A DNA stretch of 64,000 bases from Clostridium tyrobutyricum DSM 2637 = ATCC 25755 = JCM 11008 (GCF_000359585.1 NZ_APMH01000020.1:1-64000), one strand, 5' to 3'. Shown: positions 34,218 to 43,020, numbered from the stretch's first letter. Made by a program: numbers and translations. Notes: generated by a model not told the origin, from the letters alone.

Positions 34218-34586
34218 TTAATTGCCTCCGTGTCCATGAAATCCTGCATGAATTTCATCCAGCAAAGGAAGTTTTTCAGCAATAAAAGCATCAATATTAT
34301 CCTTAGCTGAAGCAGTTGTCGTTTTATAAATTTTGATTTCAGCGGCTTTAAGCACGTCAGCAGCATTTTCCCCTAAGCGAGGAGTAAGCAAAATATTTGT
34401 TTTATTATCTACCATCGTTTGTGCAGCCTTAATTCCTGCGCCACCTGTACTTGCTGCGGCACTGTTATCAATAAATGTACTTTCCTTAGTTTCTACATCA
34501 TAAATAAGAAAATAGGGAGTACGTCCAAAGGATGTACATACGTTCGACTCCAAGGTTTTCTCATCTACTGGAATTGCTATTTTCAT
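34218..34586 (-). CDS. NifX/NafY-type cofactor-binding protein
   Basis: This 122-residue protein has MKIAIPVDEKTLESNVCTSFGRTPYFLIYD, TGGAGIKAAQTMVDNKTNILLTPRLG and a His/Gly-rich C-terminus (HAGFHGHGGN). It is of the same family as the gene at the operon end but of a different subgroup. Its start overlaps the end of the nifU frame. This subgroup with the GGAGIKAAQ segment is the one usually adjacent to MinD ATPases in ORP-like clusters. Confidence 0.9.
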   Translation of the reverse strand: MKIAIPVDEKTLESNVCTSFGRTPYFLIYDVETKESTFIDNSAAASTGGAGIKAAQTMVDNKTNILLTPRLGENAADVLKAAEIKIYKTTTASAKDNIDAFIAEKLPLLDEIHAGFHGHGGN

Positions 34587-34979
34587 AGGGATCCTCCATT
34601 CTATTTTTGTTTAAATAATCTTCAATTGCATTACGTAGCGCACTCACACCTAAATTTGAGCAATGAACCTTATTTTCAGGAAGTCCATCTAAAGCCTGAA
34701 GATATCTTCTTCTGTAATATTCAATGCTTCCCCAAAGGTTTTGCCCTTTGCTAATACCGACATCATACTGGATGTTGCAATTGAAGCACAACACCCAAAC
34801 ACAAGATAGCTGATTTCCTCTACACGATTATCTTTTACCTTTAAATAAATGGTCAAATAATCTCCGCAGGAAGGATCCCCGTAGTTTCCTTCAGCATCTG
34901 CATCTGGCATACTTTGGGCATTTTGAAGGCACATAAAATGTTCAATTACTTTTTCTGAATATATAATCAACCAACTCAA
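34561..34979 (-). pseudogene. NifU/IscU-type Fe-S scaffold, frameshifted
   Basis: Two overlapping frames together give one scaffold protein of about 138 residues. The first (34979 to 34689) has YSEKVIEHF, GDPSCGDYL and VFGCCASIATSSMM and ends at a TAG after EEDIFRL. The second (to 34561) continues with LQALDGLPENKVHCSNLGVS and ALRNAIEDYL. The three cluster-ligand cysteines are all conserved but split between frames. Joining them needs one extra base at about 34700-34712, and no slippery heptamer is visible. It is either a recent one-base deletion, a sequencing error or an unrecognised frameshift. The start is also unclear (TTG 34979 or 34970). Confidence 0.8.
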
Positions 34980-34981
34980 TC

Positions 34982-35344
34982 CTAATCATCTGTAAAGCAT
35001 CTACCATTCCTATGCCTATGACAGCCACGGCCACAACCATTCCCTAATCCTTCACAAAGCCGGTATTCGCCACCAGCAATCAATAGCACCTTTCCATTTA
35101 CTAATGATTCAGCCAGCTTTTTTCTGGCCTCGATATAAATTCCCTGAACTGTGCTACGAGCAACATTCATCTGCGTGGCGCACTCTTCTTGTGTAAAGCC
35201 ATCCAAATCGATAAGCCTTATAGTTTCATACTCGTCAATGGTCATGATTACATGGTTTTTTGCATCTGCAGGTGAATCAAGAGGCCCGAATCTGTTGGTT
35301 TCAGGCAAGCAGCAAACTTTTCGCCACTTCATCGGTCTTGCCAT
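34982..35344 (-). CDS. DUF134 family DNA-binding protein
   Basis: The 120-residue protein begins MARPMKWRKVCCLPETNRFGP and has the sigma-70 region 4-like helix-turn-helix EYETIRLIDLDGFTQEECATQMNVARSTVQGIYIEARKKLAES (about residues 37-80). A C-terminal cysteine- and glycine-rich tail (CEGLGNGCGRGCHRHRNGRC) may bind a metal or cluster. DUF134 proteins accompany NifX/MinD clusters and are the likely regulators. The operon promoter carries two palindromic sites that could be its targets. GGAGGTG precedes the start. Confidence 0.92.
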   Translation of the reverse strand: MARPMKWRKVCCLPETNRFGPLDSPADAKNHVIMTIDEYETIRLIDLDGFTQEECATQMNVARSTVQGIYIEARKKLAESLVNGKVLLIAGGEYRLCEGLGNGCGRGCHRHRNGRCFTDD

Positions 35345-35418
35345 GATTTATCACCTCCATTCCAATCAGAAATAACTAGAAAGTCCTCCGGTTATCCCTG
35401 ATGCCCATCATAAGTTCT

Positions 35419-35661
35419 CTAATTGCTTATCAATAACTTCGAGTCGATCTTGCAACATGGTTTTCTGTTCATGGAGCAGCTCTTTTTTGTTTCTGAGGAT
35501 GTCTGGTTAATTGCAAAACCCCGTCTGCAAGCAAGTCCAAGACCTAATCCCATTCCGAGACCAGCTCCATATCTTACTGCATTAGCACCTGTGGAAAGTC
35601 CTAAACCTCTTCCAGTCATTGATCCAGCATCTATTGGACCAGTTCCGTCTCTTCTTGGCAT
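35419..35661 (-). CDS. DUF5320 family protein
   Basis: The 80-residue protein starts MPRRDGTGPIDAGSMTGRGLG, followed by a glycine-rich, repetitive GAGLGMGLGLGLACRRGF, as in DUF5320 proteins. A short polar tail with Cys residues ends it. The ATG at 35661 has AAGGAGGTG at ideal spacing; the frame continues upstream without a ribosome site. It is the first gene of the ORP-like operon and is found in that position in many anaerobes. The function is unknown. Confidence 0.88.
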   Translation of the reverse strand: MPRRDGTGPIDAGSMTGRGLGLSTGANAVRYGAGLGMGLGLGLACRRGFAINQTSSETKKSCSMNRKPCCKIDSKLLISN

Positions 35662-35683
35662 GCTATTCACCTCCTTATAGTTT

Positions 35684-35736
35684 ATGGCATATGCCATTTA
35701 TTCTTATTATACACTGTTTATGGCATATGTCAATAA
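35684..35736 (-). promoter_or_regulatory. Promoter of the ORP-like operon with two palindromic sites
   Basis: On the minus strand TTGACA (35734-35729), a 16-base spacer and TATAAT (35712-35707) form a near-consensus promoter. Two copies of the palindrome TGGCATATGCCA overlap it: an imperfect one at 35721-35732 across the -35 element and a perfect 14-base one (ATGGCATATGCCAT) at 35684-35697 just after the -10. Their centres are 36 bases apart. This is a typical repressor layout, possibly for the DUF134 protein. Confidence 0.8.
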
Positions 35737-35750
35737 CTATTTCCGTTTTT

Positions 35751-35791
35751 AATAAAAAACCGCCAACCAAGGAAATTCCTCAAGTGACGGT
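35751..35791 (-). terminator. Terminator at the end of the conjugation module
   Basis: A 15-base imperfect stem (ACCGCCAACCAAGGA pairing with TCCTCAAGTGACGGT) lies eight bases after the VirB6-like gene stop and is followed on the minus strand by TTTTTTATT. Confidence 0.75.
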
Positions 35792-35798
35792 CAACTCT

Positions 35799-37787
35799 TT
35801 ATTTTATTGTGGCTGGTGCTTTTACAACAATCAATTCCAACATGCCATCATTCAAACTTTTAACGTTCATCTTTCCTTGTGTTCCTGTTGTAACATGTCT
35901 TTCACGAGTCGAATTGATTATTTTACTAGGTTTTACTGGATTTTCAGTTTTACTTTTACGTGCCTGTTCCATTTTTGAACGGCGTTCTGCAATGGTCATT
36001 CTTCGCTTATTTTCTTTATCTTTTCTTCCTTGCTGTCTTGCTTTTTTTGTATCTGTAATACTTGTCTTAAAGTCAGAAATTCCATCTTCAATCTGTGATT
36101 TTCCATGATACAAAGCATACTTGGCATTAACTGGTAAATCCTTTGCCTGCTCTTTAATATGCTCTGCTGTACCTTTGATGTGATCTTTAGTATCCATTAC
36201 TTTACCTGCTGCTTGTCCAACTTTTCTTCCAAATGATTCTCTAGTATTAGGATTTTCCTGTTGCTTTCCATCTGGCCTTGTATGATCCGCTTGTGCAGCT
36301 CTTGAAGCAGAAGCTCCAGAACCGTTACTTGATTTTTTACCTGCATTAGATTTTTTCCCATTAGCTGCAATTGAACGTCCAAGCTTATGTTGAAGACGGT
36401 GCATATGAGCCATCATAAGCATACGTGGTCTTCTTAAAATCTGTCTTCCCATGCTTTGAGATTCACCACTTTGTAGTGAAAACATGCTCATTAAATCACC
36501 AAGTTTAAAGTAAATACCTGCAAAGGTCACTATTTGTAAGAAAGCTATTAAAAAGAATGGATAACCAGTTGATAAATTATAAAGCATAGTAGAAATACTA
36601 AAAGCAGTTGTAACTATTAATGTAATTCCTGCTCTTGACATAATAGTATTAAATAGCTTCATAATGGCACGCTTTGTCATACTCTCAAAGGTCGGTATCA
36701 TACTTAACAGAAAACTTACTGGTAAAAACATTGCATAAATTATAAAGAGCACCTGCGAAAAAATCATAATGCCAGTAAGCAGAAATACAAAGGCTGAAAT
36801 TCCAATATTGAAGATAAAAAGAAAAAACACCATTCCTAAACGATTAATAGTTTTTGTGATGGTGAGATTAGTATTTTTATTATCTTCTATTTCAGACTTT
36901 ACTATATCTTCTCTGTCTTTTCCGTTATTATCATCTGGACTTGTAGATATTAATTTTTCAACCCTGCTTTCCCCAATAGCTTTTATATCAGAGTTATCAT
37001 ATTGCAGTAGTAACCAAGGCTGCTTTACCTGTATAGCAAACAAACTATCACGAATAAGATCTACACTATCTTTGCCCTTGCTTTTAGAGTTTGGCATTAC
37101 AATTTTTGTACCAATTGATAAACTGGCATTACTAATGTCAGCAGAAAAACCATTAATTTTTTCTATATAGTCTGGTGCATAGGCAATAAATGCAGCTGAT
37201 AGTACAAATACAACAATGAAATTCACCACTGCATGAATAGCTTTTGTAGTCTCCCTTTTGATAAGTCCTGTATAACCAACATAAATTCCAAGTATCAAAA
37301 TGAAAATTAACAGAAAACCTCCATAGAAGCCATTTGAAGAGAAACCACTTGTACTAATACCTGCTATAGTCTGCATATTCTTTCCGATTGAATCTGCTGT
37401 TGCTGATATAAAATCAAGAGAGTATGCTTCCTGCACTAAGTACCCTGTAGCATTAGATAAAAAAAAGCTGATAGTCCATATAAAATTTGTAATAGCATAT
37501 AAACCATACATAACCTGTTTTCCAATTCCATCAACCCAATTCCACGGTAACCAGCTCCAGCTATTATCCACATAAAAGTCAAGTTGGTAATTATCTAGTG
37601 GATATTTACTGTACTCATTACTAGCCTTTACTGTATCATCAACAAGCCCTGCTGCATGTGCCACCATTCCAACTATTGCTAATATAAAAATAGCAATCAC
37701 TGATACCATAAATACTGTAATTGCTATTTTTCTTAAACACTGCCAATTAAATTTTTCTTTTTGTCTCTCTAGCTTTGCTTGCTTCAT
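35799..37787 (-). CDS. VirB6-like conjugation membrane protein (Tn916 Orf15 / ConG type)
   Basis: The 662-residue protein has an N-terminal helix (about 20-45), a loop of about 60 residues with the tryptophan-rich WSWLPWNWVDGIGKQ, several central membrane helices (about 80-460), and a long basic, low-complexity cytoplasmic tail. It corresponds to the channel component of Gram-positive type IV secretion in Tn916 and ICEBs1. Its ATG overlaps the VirB4 stop by four bases. In Tn916 the next gene would encode the NlpC/P60 wall hydrolase; here a terminator and then the unrelated ORP-like operon follow. Confidence 0.9.
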   Translation of the reverse strand: MKQAKLERQKEKFNWQCLRKIAITVFMVSVIAIFILAIVGMVAHAAGLVDDTVKASNEYSKYPLDNYQLDFYVDNSWSWLPWNWVDGIGKQVMYGLYAITNFIWTISFFLSNATGYLVQEAYSLDFISATADSIGKNMQTIAGISTSGFSSNGFYGGFLLIFILILGIYVGYTGLIKRETTKAIHAVVNFIVVFVLSAAFIAYAPDYIEKINGFSADISNASLSIGTKIVMPNSKSKGKDSVDLIRDSLFAIQVKQPWLLLQYDNSDIKAIGESRVEKLISTSPDDNNGKDREDIVKSEIEDNKNTNLTITKTINRLGMVFFLFIFNIGISAFVFLLTGIMIFSQVLFIIYAMFLPVSFLLSMIPTFESMTKRAIMKLFNTIMSRAGITLIVTTAFSISTMLYNLSTGYPFFLIAFLQIVTFAGIYFKLGDLMSMFSLQSGESQSMGRQILRRPRMLMMAHMHRLQHKLGRSIAANGKKSNAGKKSSNGSGASASRAAQADHTRPDGKQQENPNTRESFGRKVGQAAGKVMDTKDHIKGTAEHIKEQAKDLPVNAKYALYHGKSQIEDGISDFKTSITDTKKARQQGRKDKENKRRMTIAERRSKMEQARKSKTENPVKPSKIINSTRERHVTTGTQGKMNVKSLNDGMLELIVVKAPATIK

Positions 37788-40237
37788 TGCTCTACCTCTT
37801 TTCTCACAGGTGGACGAGTATCAAAAGCGTGCAGTAATTCTTCAAAAATAGGATGGAATTGTATTACACCAACTCTACCGTATAAATCGCTGACAAGACA
37901 CTGTCCATTCTCCAAATCACGTAAGCGTTTCTGGTTATTTTCATCCTCCTTATCCACGCCAAAAAATTCTAAAGTTTTCTTTATCTCATTAATATCTGTG
38001 GAACGAAAAGCAAATTTTAATCCTAAATTATTTTTAAGTTTTTCATCTAGCAGGTCATCTGTGTTCTGCGTTACGAAATATACTCCTGCATTCATAGCTC
38101 TACCAGCACGCACCAGCTTCATAGAAAGTGTTTTTCCTTGTGCTACCTGCAAAAAACTCCATGCTTCGTCAAGGTCTACAATTTTAAAAATGCTGCGGTC
38201 AGAATGTATAAAGTCAAGGGCAAAGGTACTAATAACAATTAGCATAGCCACTGAAAGAAGTTCCATTGTGGTATATTCTTCAAAAGATGTTTCCTTATCT
38301 GGAAGCACCAAATCAGTAACTTGTATGATATTTAGCTGTTTTTCTAAGCTTATAGATTGAGAAATAGAACCATCTGAAAAGAGTAAATGGGCGAAATCAT
38401 AATCTATGAAAGATTCAATGTGCTCTGCAATGTTATTACTTATAGCAGTATTTTCAGCTCTCAATTCATCTATAACAAGTAGTAGTCCTCTTTTTTCACT
38501 CTTTGTCACAGCTCTTATTGCTTTTCTTAATACTGGAAACTTCTCACCATCACGAGAAGAAATACCTGTGAGGAAGGTTAATATATCAATTGCTAAGCTT
38601 TCAGAATCCTTTGGTCTTTTCATAATCACATAAGGGTCAAGCAGTCCTTTATTAATCTCTTCACTTGTAAGATTTACGATATTGATTTCATCTGCAATTT
38701 CTGGCAGTGTTTCTTTCCAGTTTCCACGCTCCGACTTAGGGTCTACAATAACTGCCTGCGCCCCAAATAATACAGAGTAATAAACAATCATATTATTTGA
38801 AAATGACTTTCCACCACCTAAAGAGCCAACAAAAGCAGCAGCCAAGGCATTAGTAACCGAGCCTTTAACCCCTTGACTTGCAAGAGCAGGTTTTAAATAT
38901 ACATTTCGTCCTGTATCAAGGTTATAGCCTATATAAATTTCTTCTGTTTCTCCGAGCATTTGAGTTGCTCCAAAGCCTAACCCAGCAAGAAAATCAGAAG
39001 TAACATATTGTATATAGTCATTCATATACCTTTTACTTGCAGGAATAAATTCATTGTGTAAACCCATCATGTCTCCAAAAGGTCTAACAAGTTTAACATT
39101 CAAATCATCATAGAAGTCTTTTACTTCATTGCATCTACGTTTCAATTCGTCTAGGTCTGGCGCAGATACCCTTACTACATAACTAAGTTTATACATTGAT
39201 TCCTTGCTCTGATCTAAATTTGTTTCAAGTTCATTTACGCTGTCCAAAGCTTCTATAACATTTGAGCTTGTTTCTGTATCACTTTCAAAAGCGTGATTGT
39301 CAAGGTCTTTTAATTCCTTTTTCTTATTACGAACAGTAGATAAAGCTTTCTTATTTGCTACTATTTCTACATTCATACTTGTATCAATAGGAAAAGTAAA
39401 TTGCTGCTGCTGATAATAGAAGATTTCTGATGAAGGAAAGTCCAATTCTCCCACAATAGAATTAATTGTAAAGTAAGTGACATAGGATGTTGATTCCTCA
39501 TGTTCAATTTTTAAATATCGCTGGTTCTCCTCAACCAGACAGCGAGTAGGCTTCAATAAATCATAACGTTTTACCAAGGTTTCCTCTTTGAATTTCTTAC
39601 TAGGCAAATAATACTCATAATCTTCATAGGCTGTTCCTGCCCTAGCATATAGATGTTCAATAAGATAGCCGAAATCATTTTTATCTAAACGACGAACTTT
39701 AAAACGACGTGAAATCTTATTCTCTAGTAGTTTTTCCATCTTTGTAAAACGACCAATTTCATTATTACTCATTGATGCAAAGTCACCCATAAATTTCTGA
39801 TTTACTTCTTTTAAGAAATCAGAAAGTACATTTATTGCTTCTTTTTTAAGATTCTTTATTGTTACTTCCTGTTCATTTAATATCAGTTTGAAACCAATAA
39901 AAAATCTATAGTCAATCTGATTATCACCAATCATAGAAACCAGAGCTTCTGCTTGCTCGTCTATTTTTTTATATGCAACTTCTTTAAGTCTGCCTGTAAC
40001 TTCTTCCTTTGAGCGTTCTTGTGTTGCCCGTATGCTGGATTCGGTACTAATCTGTAGGGCATGGATTTTACCATCACGATTCTGTGCTATTAGTTGACGA
40101 AAACTATCATGTACAATAAATTTCTGTTCTGCTGACAGAAAAGAATAATTATAGGGAGTAAGCTCATAGTAGGCAAAACATTCTCCATCATGATTCCAGA
40201 CCAGATTATTTTCAATATATTTAATTGGATATGCCAT
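37784..40237 (-). CDS. VirB4-like conjugation ATPase (Tn916 Orf16 / ConE type)
   Basis: This 817-residue ATPase energises the conjugation machine at the membrane. Walker A is FVGSLGGGKSFSNN at about residue 467, Walker B FKIVDLDEAWSFL at about 690, followed by TQNTDDLLDE and a FRSTDINEIK region. ATG 40237 with AAGGAG eight bases upstream is preferred to the GTG at 40246. It overlaps the tcpE gene end by 17 bases and the VirB6 gene by four, so the block is translationally coupled. Confidence 0.96.
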   Translation of the reverse strand: MAYPIKYIENNLVWNHDGECFAYYELTPYNYSFLSAEQKFIVHDSFRQLIAQNRDGKIHALQISTESSIRATQERSKEEVTGRLKEVAYKKIDEQAEALVSMIGDNQIDYRFFIGFKLILNEQEVTIKNLKKEAINVLSDFLKEVNQKFMGDFASMSNNEIGRFTKMEKLLENKISRRFKVRRLDKNDFGYLIEHLYARAGTAYEDYEYYLPSKKFKEETLVKRYDLLKPTRCLVEENQRYLKIEHEESTSYVTYFTINSIVGELDFPSSEIFYYQQQQFTFPIDTSMNVEIVANKKALSTVRNKKKELKDLDNHAFESDTETSSNVIEALDSVNELETNLDQSKESMYKLSYVVRVSAPDLDELKRRCNEVKDFYDDLNVKLVRPFGDMMGLHNEFIPASKRYMNDYIQYVTSDFLAGLGFGATQMLGETEEIYIGYNLDTGRNVYLKPALASQGVKGSVTNALAAAFVGSLGGGKSFSNNMIVYYSVLFGAQAVIVDPKSERGNWKETLPEIADEINIVNLTSEEINKGLLDPYVIMKRPKDSESLAIDILTFLTGISSRDGEKFPVLRKAIRAVTKSEKRGLLLVIDELRAENTAISNNIAEHIESFIDYDFAHLLFSDGSISQSISLEKQLNIIQVTDLVLPDKETSFEEYTTMELLSVAMLIVISTFALDFIHSDRSIFKIVDLDEAWSFLQVAQGKTLSMKLVRAGRAMNAGVYFVTQNTDDLLDEKLKNNLGLKFAFRSTDINEIKKTLEFFGVDKEDENNQKRLRDLENGQCLVSDLYGRVGVIQFHPIFEELLHAFDTRPPVRKEVEQ

Positions 40238-40613
40238 ATACTTCACTCCTTACTATTGTTATTGCCTCGTTCATCCTCTGGTTGTGAAGCTTCACTGGTT
40301 TACCTGCATAAGTTATTTTGGGTCTAATAATGTACGCAATAAAAGATTTTAAAAATCCATAAGGCTTCTTTCCGTCAAAGGTCTTCTGACACATAAACCA
40401 AGTTATCCCCATTGGAATTCCAAAATACTTTAAAAAAGCTCCATTTATCATAGAAAGTGGCGGCATATTTCCTAGCAACATAACAACAAACAGTGACAAA
40501 ACAAACCATGTCATTTGTGTAAAGGTAATTGGAAATGGCAGCTTAAAATCATTAATAGAATAAAGTACTTTTTCTACTGACCAGATATTTGTATAACTTC
40601 TTATTTTTTTCAT
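40221..40613 (-). CDS. TcpE family conjugal transfer membrane protein (Orf17 / ConD type)
   Basis: The 130-residue protein has two membrane helices at about residues 33-72 (TWFVLSLFVVMLLGNMPPLSMINGAFLKYFGIPMGITWFM) and the family end FIAYIIRPKITYAGKPVKL. TcpE proteins are required for transfer and localise to the cell poles in clostridial pCW3. It precedes the VirB4 gene with overlap. AAAGGAG lies before the start. Confidence 0.94.
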   Translation of the reverse strand: MKKIRSYTNIWSVEKVLYSINDFKLPFPITFTQMTWFVLSLFVVMLLGNMPPLSMINGAFLKYFGIPMGITWFMCQKTFDGKKPYGFLKSFIAYIIRPKITYAGKPVKLHNQRMNEAITIVRSEVYGISN

Positions 40614-40640
40614 ATGATGCTCCTTTCATTTTACACTAGA

Positions 40641-40671
40641 AAAAAGGCAGCTCCATAAATAAGAACTGCCC
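40641..40671 (-). terminator. Terminator after ardA
   Basis: GGCAG and CTGCC close a hairpin with partial extension, and TTTTTT follows on the minus strand. It lies between ardA and tcpE within the transfer block, so it may be partial or regulated. Confidence 0.6.
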
Positions 40672-40693
40672 TATAAAATCAGTTATTTAATTG

Positions 40694-41194
40694 TTATCCT
40701 ATATATTCAAAAACACCATGAGCTGTAACAAGAAAGTTTCCATTTAACTCTAAATCTCGTCCATAAGATTCATAGTCAATGTAATCTTGAAGACTAACTG
40801 GTATTTCTCCAAATGTTCCTGTCTCTTCAATAACATAGCGTGCTACATCTTCCATATCATCACAATCTGGATAATAGATAATATCGTCAACATGTTCTGC
40901 CATTTCTTCAAAACTGCTGAAAAAGTTTGTCTGAATTTCTCTCATTTCAAATTCAATAGGTGTTCCTTCAAGTTCTTCAGCCAAAGCACATAAACGATTA
41001 ATTTCCTCGATTGGAGTATATTCGTCAATATCAAAAGGAAGCTCATAATCATGTATAGCATACTCTTCATATTCATTATTTAAGCCGATTTTCTCCTTCA
41101 TATCTTCTATATCAATTGGTGGGGTGAACCAAGCTCCAACTAGCTCACCCTCATTGTATTTGCCTAAATTGGCAATGTAAACTTGCATCTCCAT
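40694..41194 (-). CDS. ardA: Antirestriction protein ArdA (Orf18)
   Basis: ArdA is a DNA mimic that blocks type I restriction enzymes when the element enters a new host. The 166-residue protein is strongly acidic (many Asp and Glu in runs such as YYPDCDDMEDVARYVIEE) and begins MQVYIANLGKYNEGELVGAWFTPP, the usual ArdA start. Its position between the TcpD-like and TcpE-like genes is the same as in Tn916. Confidence 0.96.
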   Translation of the reverse strand: MEMQVYIANLGKYNEGELVGAWFTPPIDIEDMKEKIGLNNEYEEYAIHDYELPFDIDEYTPIEEINRLCALAEELEGTPIEFEMREIQTNFFSSFEEMAEHVDDIIYYPDCDDMEDVARYVIEETGTFGEIPVSLQDYIDYESYGRDLELNGNFLVTAHGVFEYIG

Positions 41195-41281
41195 ATAATA
41201 AAACCCACATCCTTTCTAAAATTAAGCATAAAAAAAACAGCAAATCTAAATAGATTCACTGATTTAATAAAAAATAATTTG

Positions 41282-41503
41282 TTATGCTCCTATAATTTTG
41301 TTGAACAATTGTAATAGAATATCTTTAACACCTGCTGCATTAAATACAAGTCCAACAGCAATTAAAGCTATAACTAAAAAGCCTATAAGTTTTGAGAACT
41401 CTCTCTTAAATCCTAAGTAAACTCCAATAAAAACAATTGCCATAAGAACTAAAGACTGTGCATTTGATAAAAACCAATTGTATAAATTTTGTCCAAAATT
41501 CAT
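41282..41503 (-). CDS. TcpD-like small conjugation membrane protein
   Basis: The 73-residue protein has two membrane helices at about residues 15-30 and 35-55 (SLVLMAIVFIGVYLGF and LIGFLVIALIAVGLVF) and begins MNFGQNLYNWFLSNAQ. It fits the TcpD-type small proteins found between the relaxase and ardA genes of Tn916-like elements. AGGAGA precedes the start. Confidence 0.8.
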   Translation of the reverse strand: MNFGQNLYNWFLSNAQSLVLMAIVFIGVYLGFKREFSKLIGFLVIALIAVGLVFNAAGVKDILLQLFNKIIGA

Positions 41504-41559
41504 AAATTATCTCCTCATATAATATATTTAGGTTTATAAAGGCAACCTATAATCCTCTC

Positions 41560-42771
41560 TTACTTTAGAACAGGACCTGTTATCACCTCCTTAGCTGTAG
41601 CTGCCTGCTGCTTTAAAATCTTCTCATGTCTTTCTTTCAGCTTTGCATTGGTGATAATCTCATTTATAAACTTTGTATTATTAATTTCATCAAGCTTCAT
41701 AGCCATTTTCAAAGTAGGAGCAACTTGGCGAGAAAGCCAATTTAAAGTTCTTCTAAATGAATAAGGCTCTGGTTTAGTAGTAAGCTTCATGGAGTCTCTA
41801 TTTTCTCCTATAAACCAGGCCCATTCATTATTCAATTTCCAATCACTACGCGGCTTATCATCATCTTTATCCACAAAACGAACATATCTGTTGATAATTT
41901 TAAAAGCTGTGCTCTCTGGATTGTCATAAAACATCAAATCTTTAAGTGCATAATAAGCTCTTTTATTTTTAAGTCTTATTTCAAAACGATTTTTTACTTC
42001 TGCATCTTCTATTGGAATATTGTTTTTCTTATACTGTTCATAATCTTTTTCATAAATACAAAAATAAACCTCACTTTGTAGTGAACCAATATACAGGGTA
42101 TTTCCCATACATTCCTTTTCATCTCTGCGTACAAGCTCACCACTTCTATAATTCTTAAAACTACGAAAAACTGAAATGCATTCTTCATTTCTGCATTTTT
42201 CTGTGAGATTAGGAATATTTAAAATTCCAACCTTATCATTTATAGCAATGTCAAGCCGTTTCATTACTCCACCCTCTACCAATGCATCCATAAAAAATTC
42301 ATACCAGCTTCTCTCTTGTGCCAGAAGATAATTTTCAAATTGACGACAACCACGGCCTTTCATCTCTACAAGCACACCTTTTTCTTCTTCACCAGATACA
42401 AGTACAAAAATATCACCCATGCAATAATGTTCTGAATAAGAATAGAATCCATAATCCTCATGAAGCATATAGGACAGTTTAAGCCTCAAAACACTTTCTA
42501 CAATGTGCTTAACATCAAGTGTTGGGAAACGAATCCTAACATAGTCAAATAGCATTTCTAATGGCGAATCCGGATTGAACCGTTCTAATGCTTTTGAAAT
42601 AGATACTTGAAGCTCTGCGGATGGCCTAACCTTACCAGTTTCAATGTCACTTAAATACTGCCTTGTAATACCAGCAGCTACCGCAAGCTTATTTTGTGAA
42701 ATACCATATTCACCCCTCTTTTCTTTCAATTCTTTTACCCATGAGCTTTCTTCCAATAAAAATTCCTCCAA
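41560..42771 (-). CDS. Relaxase / replication initiation factor, MobT type (Orf20)
   Basis: The 403-residue protein nicks oriT and attaches to the transferred strand. It has an XRE helix-turn-helix (about residues 16-70: GISQNKLAVAAGITRQYLSDIETGKVRPS) and a Rep_trans domain (about 75-330, with LDVKHIVESVLRLKL, GCRQFENYLLAQERSWYEFF and RFEIRLKNKRAYYALKDL). This matches Orf20 of Tn916 and NicK of ICEBs1. Its oriT is not next to the gene but about 12 kb upstream at 54.96 kb. Confidence 0.94.
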   Translation of the reverse strand: MEEFLLEESSWVKELKEKRGEYGISQNKLAVAAGITRQYLSDIETGKVRPSAELQVSISKALERFNPDSPLEMLFDYVRIRFPTLDVKHIVESVLRLKLSYMLHEDYGFYSYSEHYCMGDIFVLVSGEEEKGVLVEMKGRGCRQFENYLLAQERSWYEFFMDALVEGGVMKRLDIAINDKVGILNIPNLTEKCRNEECISVFRSFKNYRSGELVRRDEKECMGNTLYIGSLQSEVYFCIYEKDYEQYKKNNIPIEDAEVKNRFEIRLKNKRAYYALKDLMFYDNPESTAFKIINRYVRFVDKDDDKPRSDWKLNNEWAWFIGENRDSMKLTTKPEPYSFRRTLNWLSRQVAPTLKMAMKLDEINNTKFINEIITNAKLKERHEKILKQQAATAKEVITGPVLK

Positions 42772-42775
42772 TCAA

Positions 42776-42828
42776 AAAAGCGCATATCAACTTTTAATAA
42801 TTAGCTGACATACGCCTTATTTTTAATA
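42776..42828 (-). terminator. Hairpin in the relaxase leader
   Basis: A 13-base stem with G-T pairs (AAGGCGTATGTCA paired with TGATATGCGCTTT on the minus strand) is followed by TTTTTTGATTGG. It ends just before the relaxase ribosome site and could limit read-through into the transfer genes. Confidence 0.6.
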
Positions 42829-42869
42829 TTGTCTATTTTTATACATCAATAAAAATTTGCATAAAAAAT

Positions 42870-42896
42870 AGGCCAAGATTTTTTTCTTGGCCTTTA
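42870..42896. terminator. Terminator downstream of the zinc-motif gene
   Basis: GGCCAAGA and TCTTGGCC form a perfect eight-base-pair stem with a six-base T loop and AT-rich tracts on both sides. It separates the gene ending at 43021 from the relaxase. Confidence 0.7.
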
Positions 42897-43020
42897 TTAT
42901 ATAAATAGTTCATTTTTTGCTAATTATACACAAAACTCTATTCCAAATACATCATATCTCAAAATTATACCTTTTGATTTTACTTCTGGTATAATTGCGA
43001 TTCCTACCCATTACTATTAA

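Noticed and set aside
34217-34366. 50-residue N-terminal extension of the first MinD-like ATPase
   Set aside because: It overlaps the nifX gene in another frame, and ATG 34216 has a ribosome site and gives a normal P-loop start.
34689-34720. Programmed frameshift in nifU
   Set aside because: No slippery heptamer, downstream pseudoknot or internal Shine-Dalgarno was visible; a simple one-base deletion explains it better.
42776-42896. oriT next to the relaxase gene
   Set aside because: The two hairpins here look like terminators (T runs, AT-rich flanks) and lack the CCCCCC...CTAACAGGGGGG nic-type sequence found at 54.96 kb.
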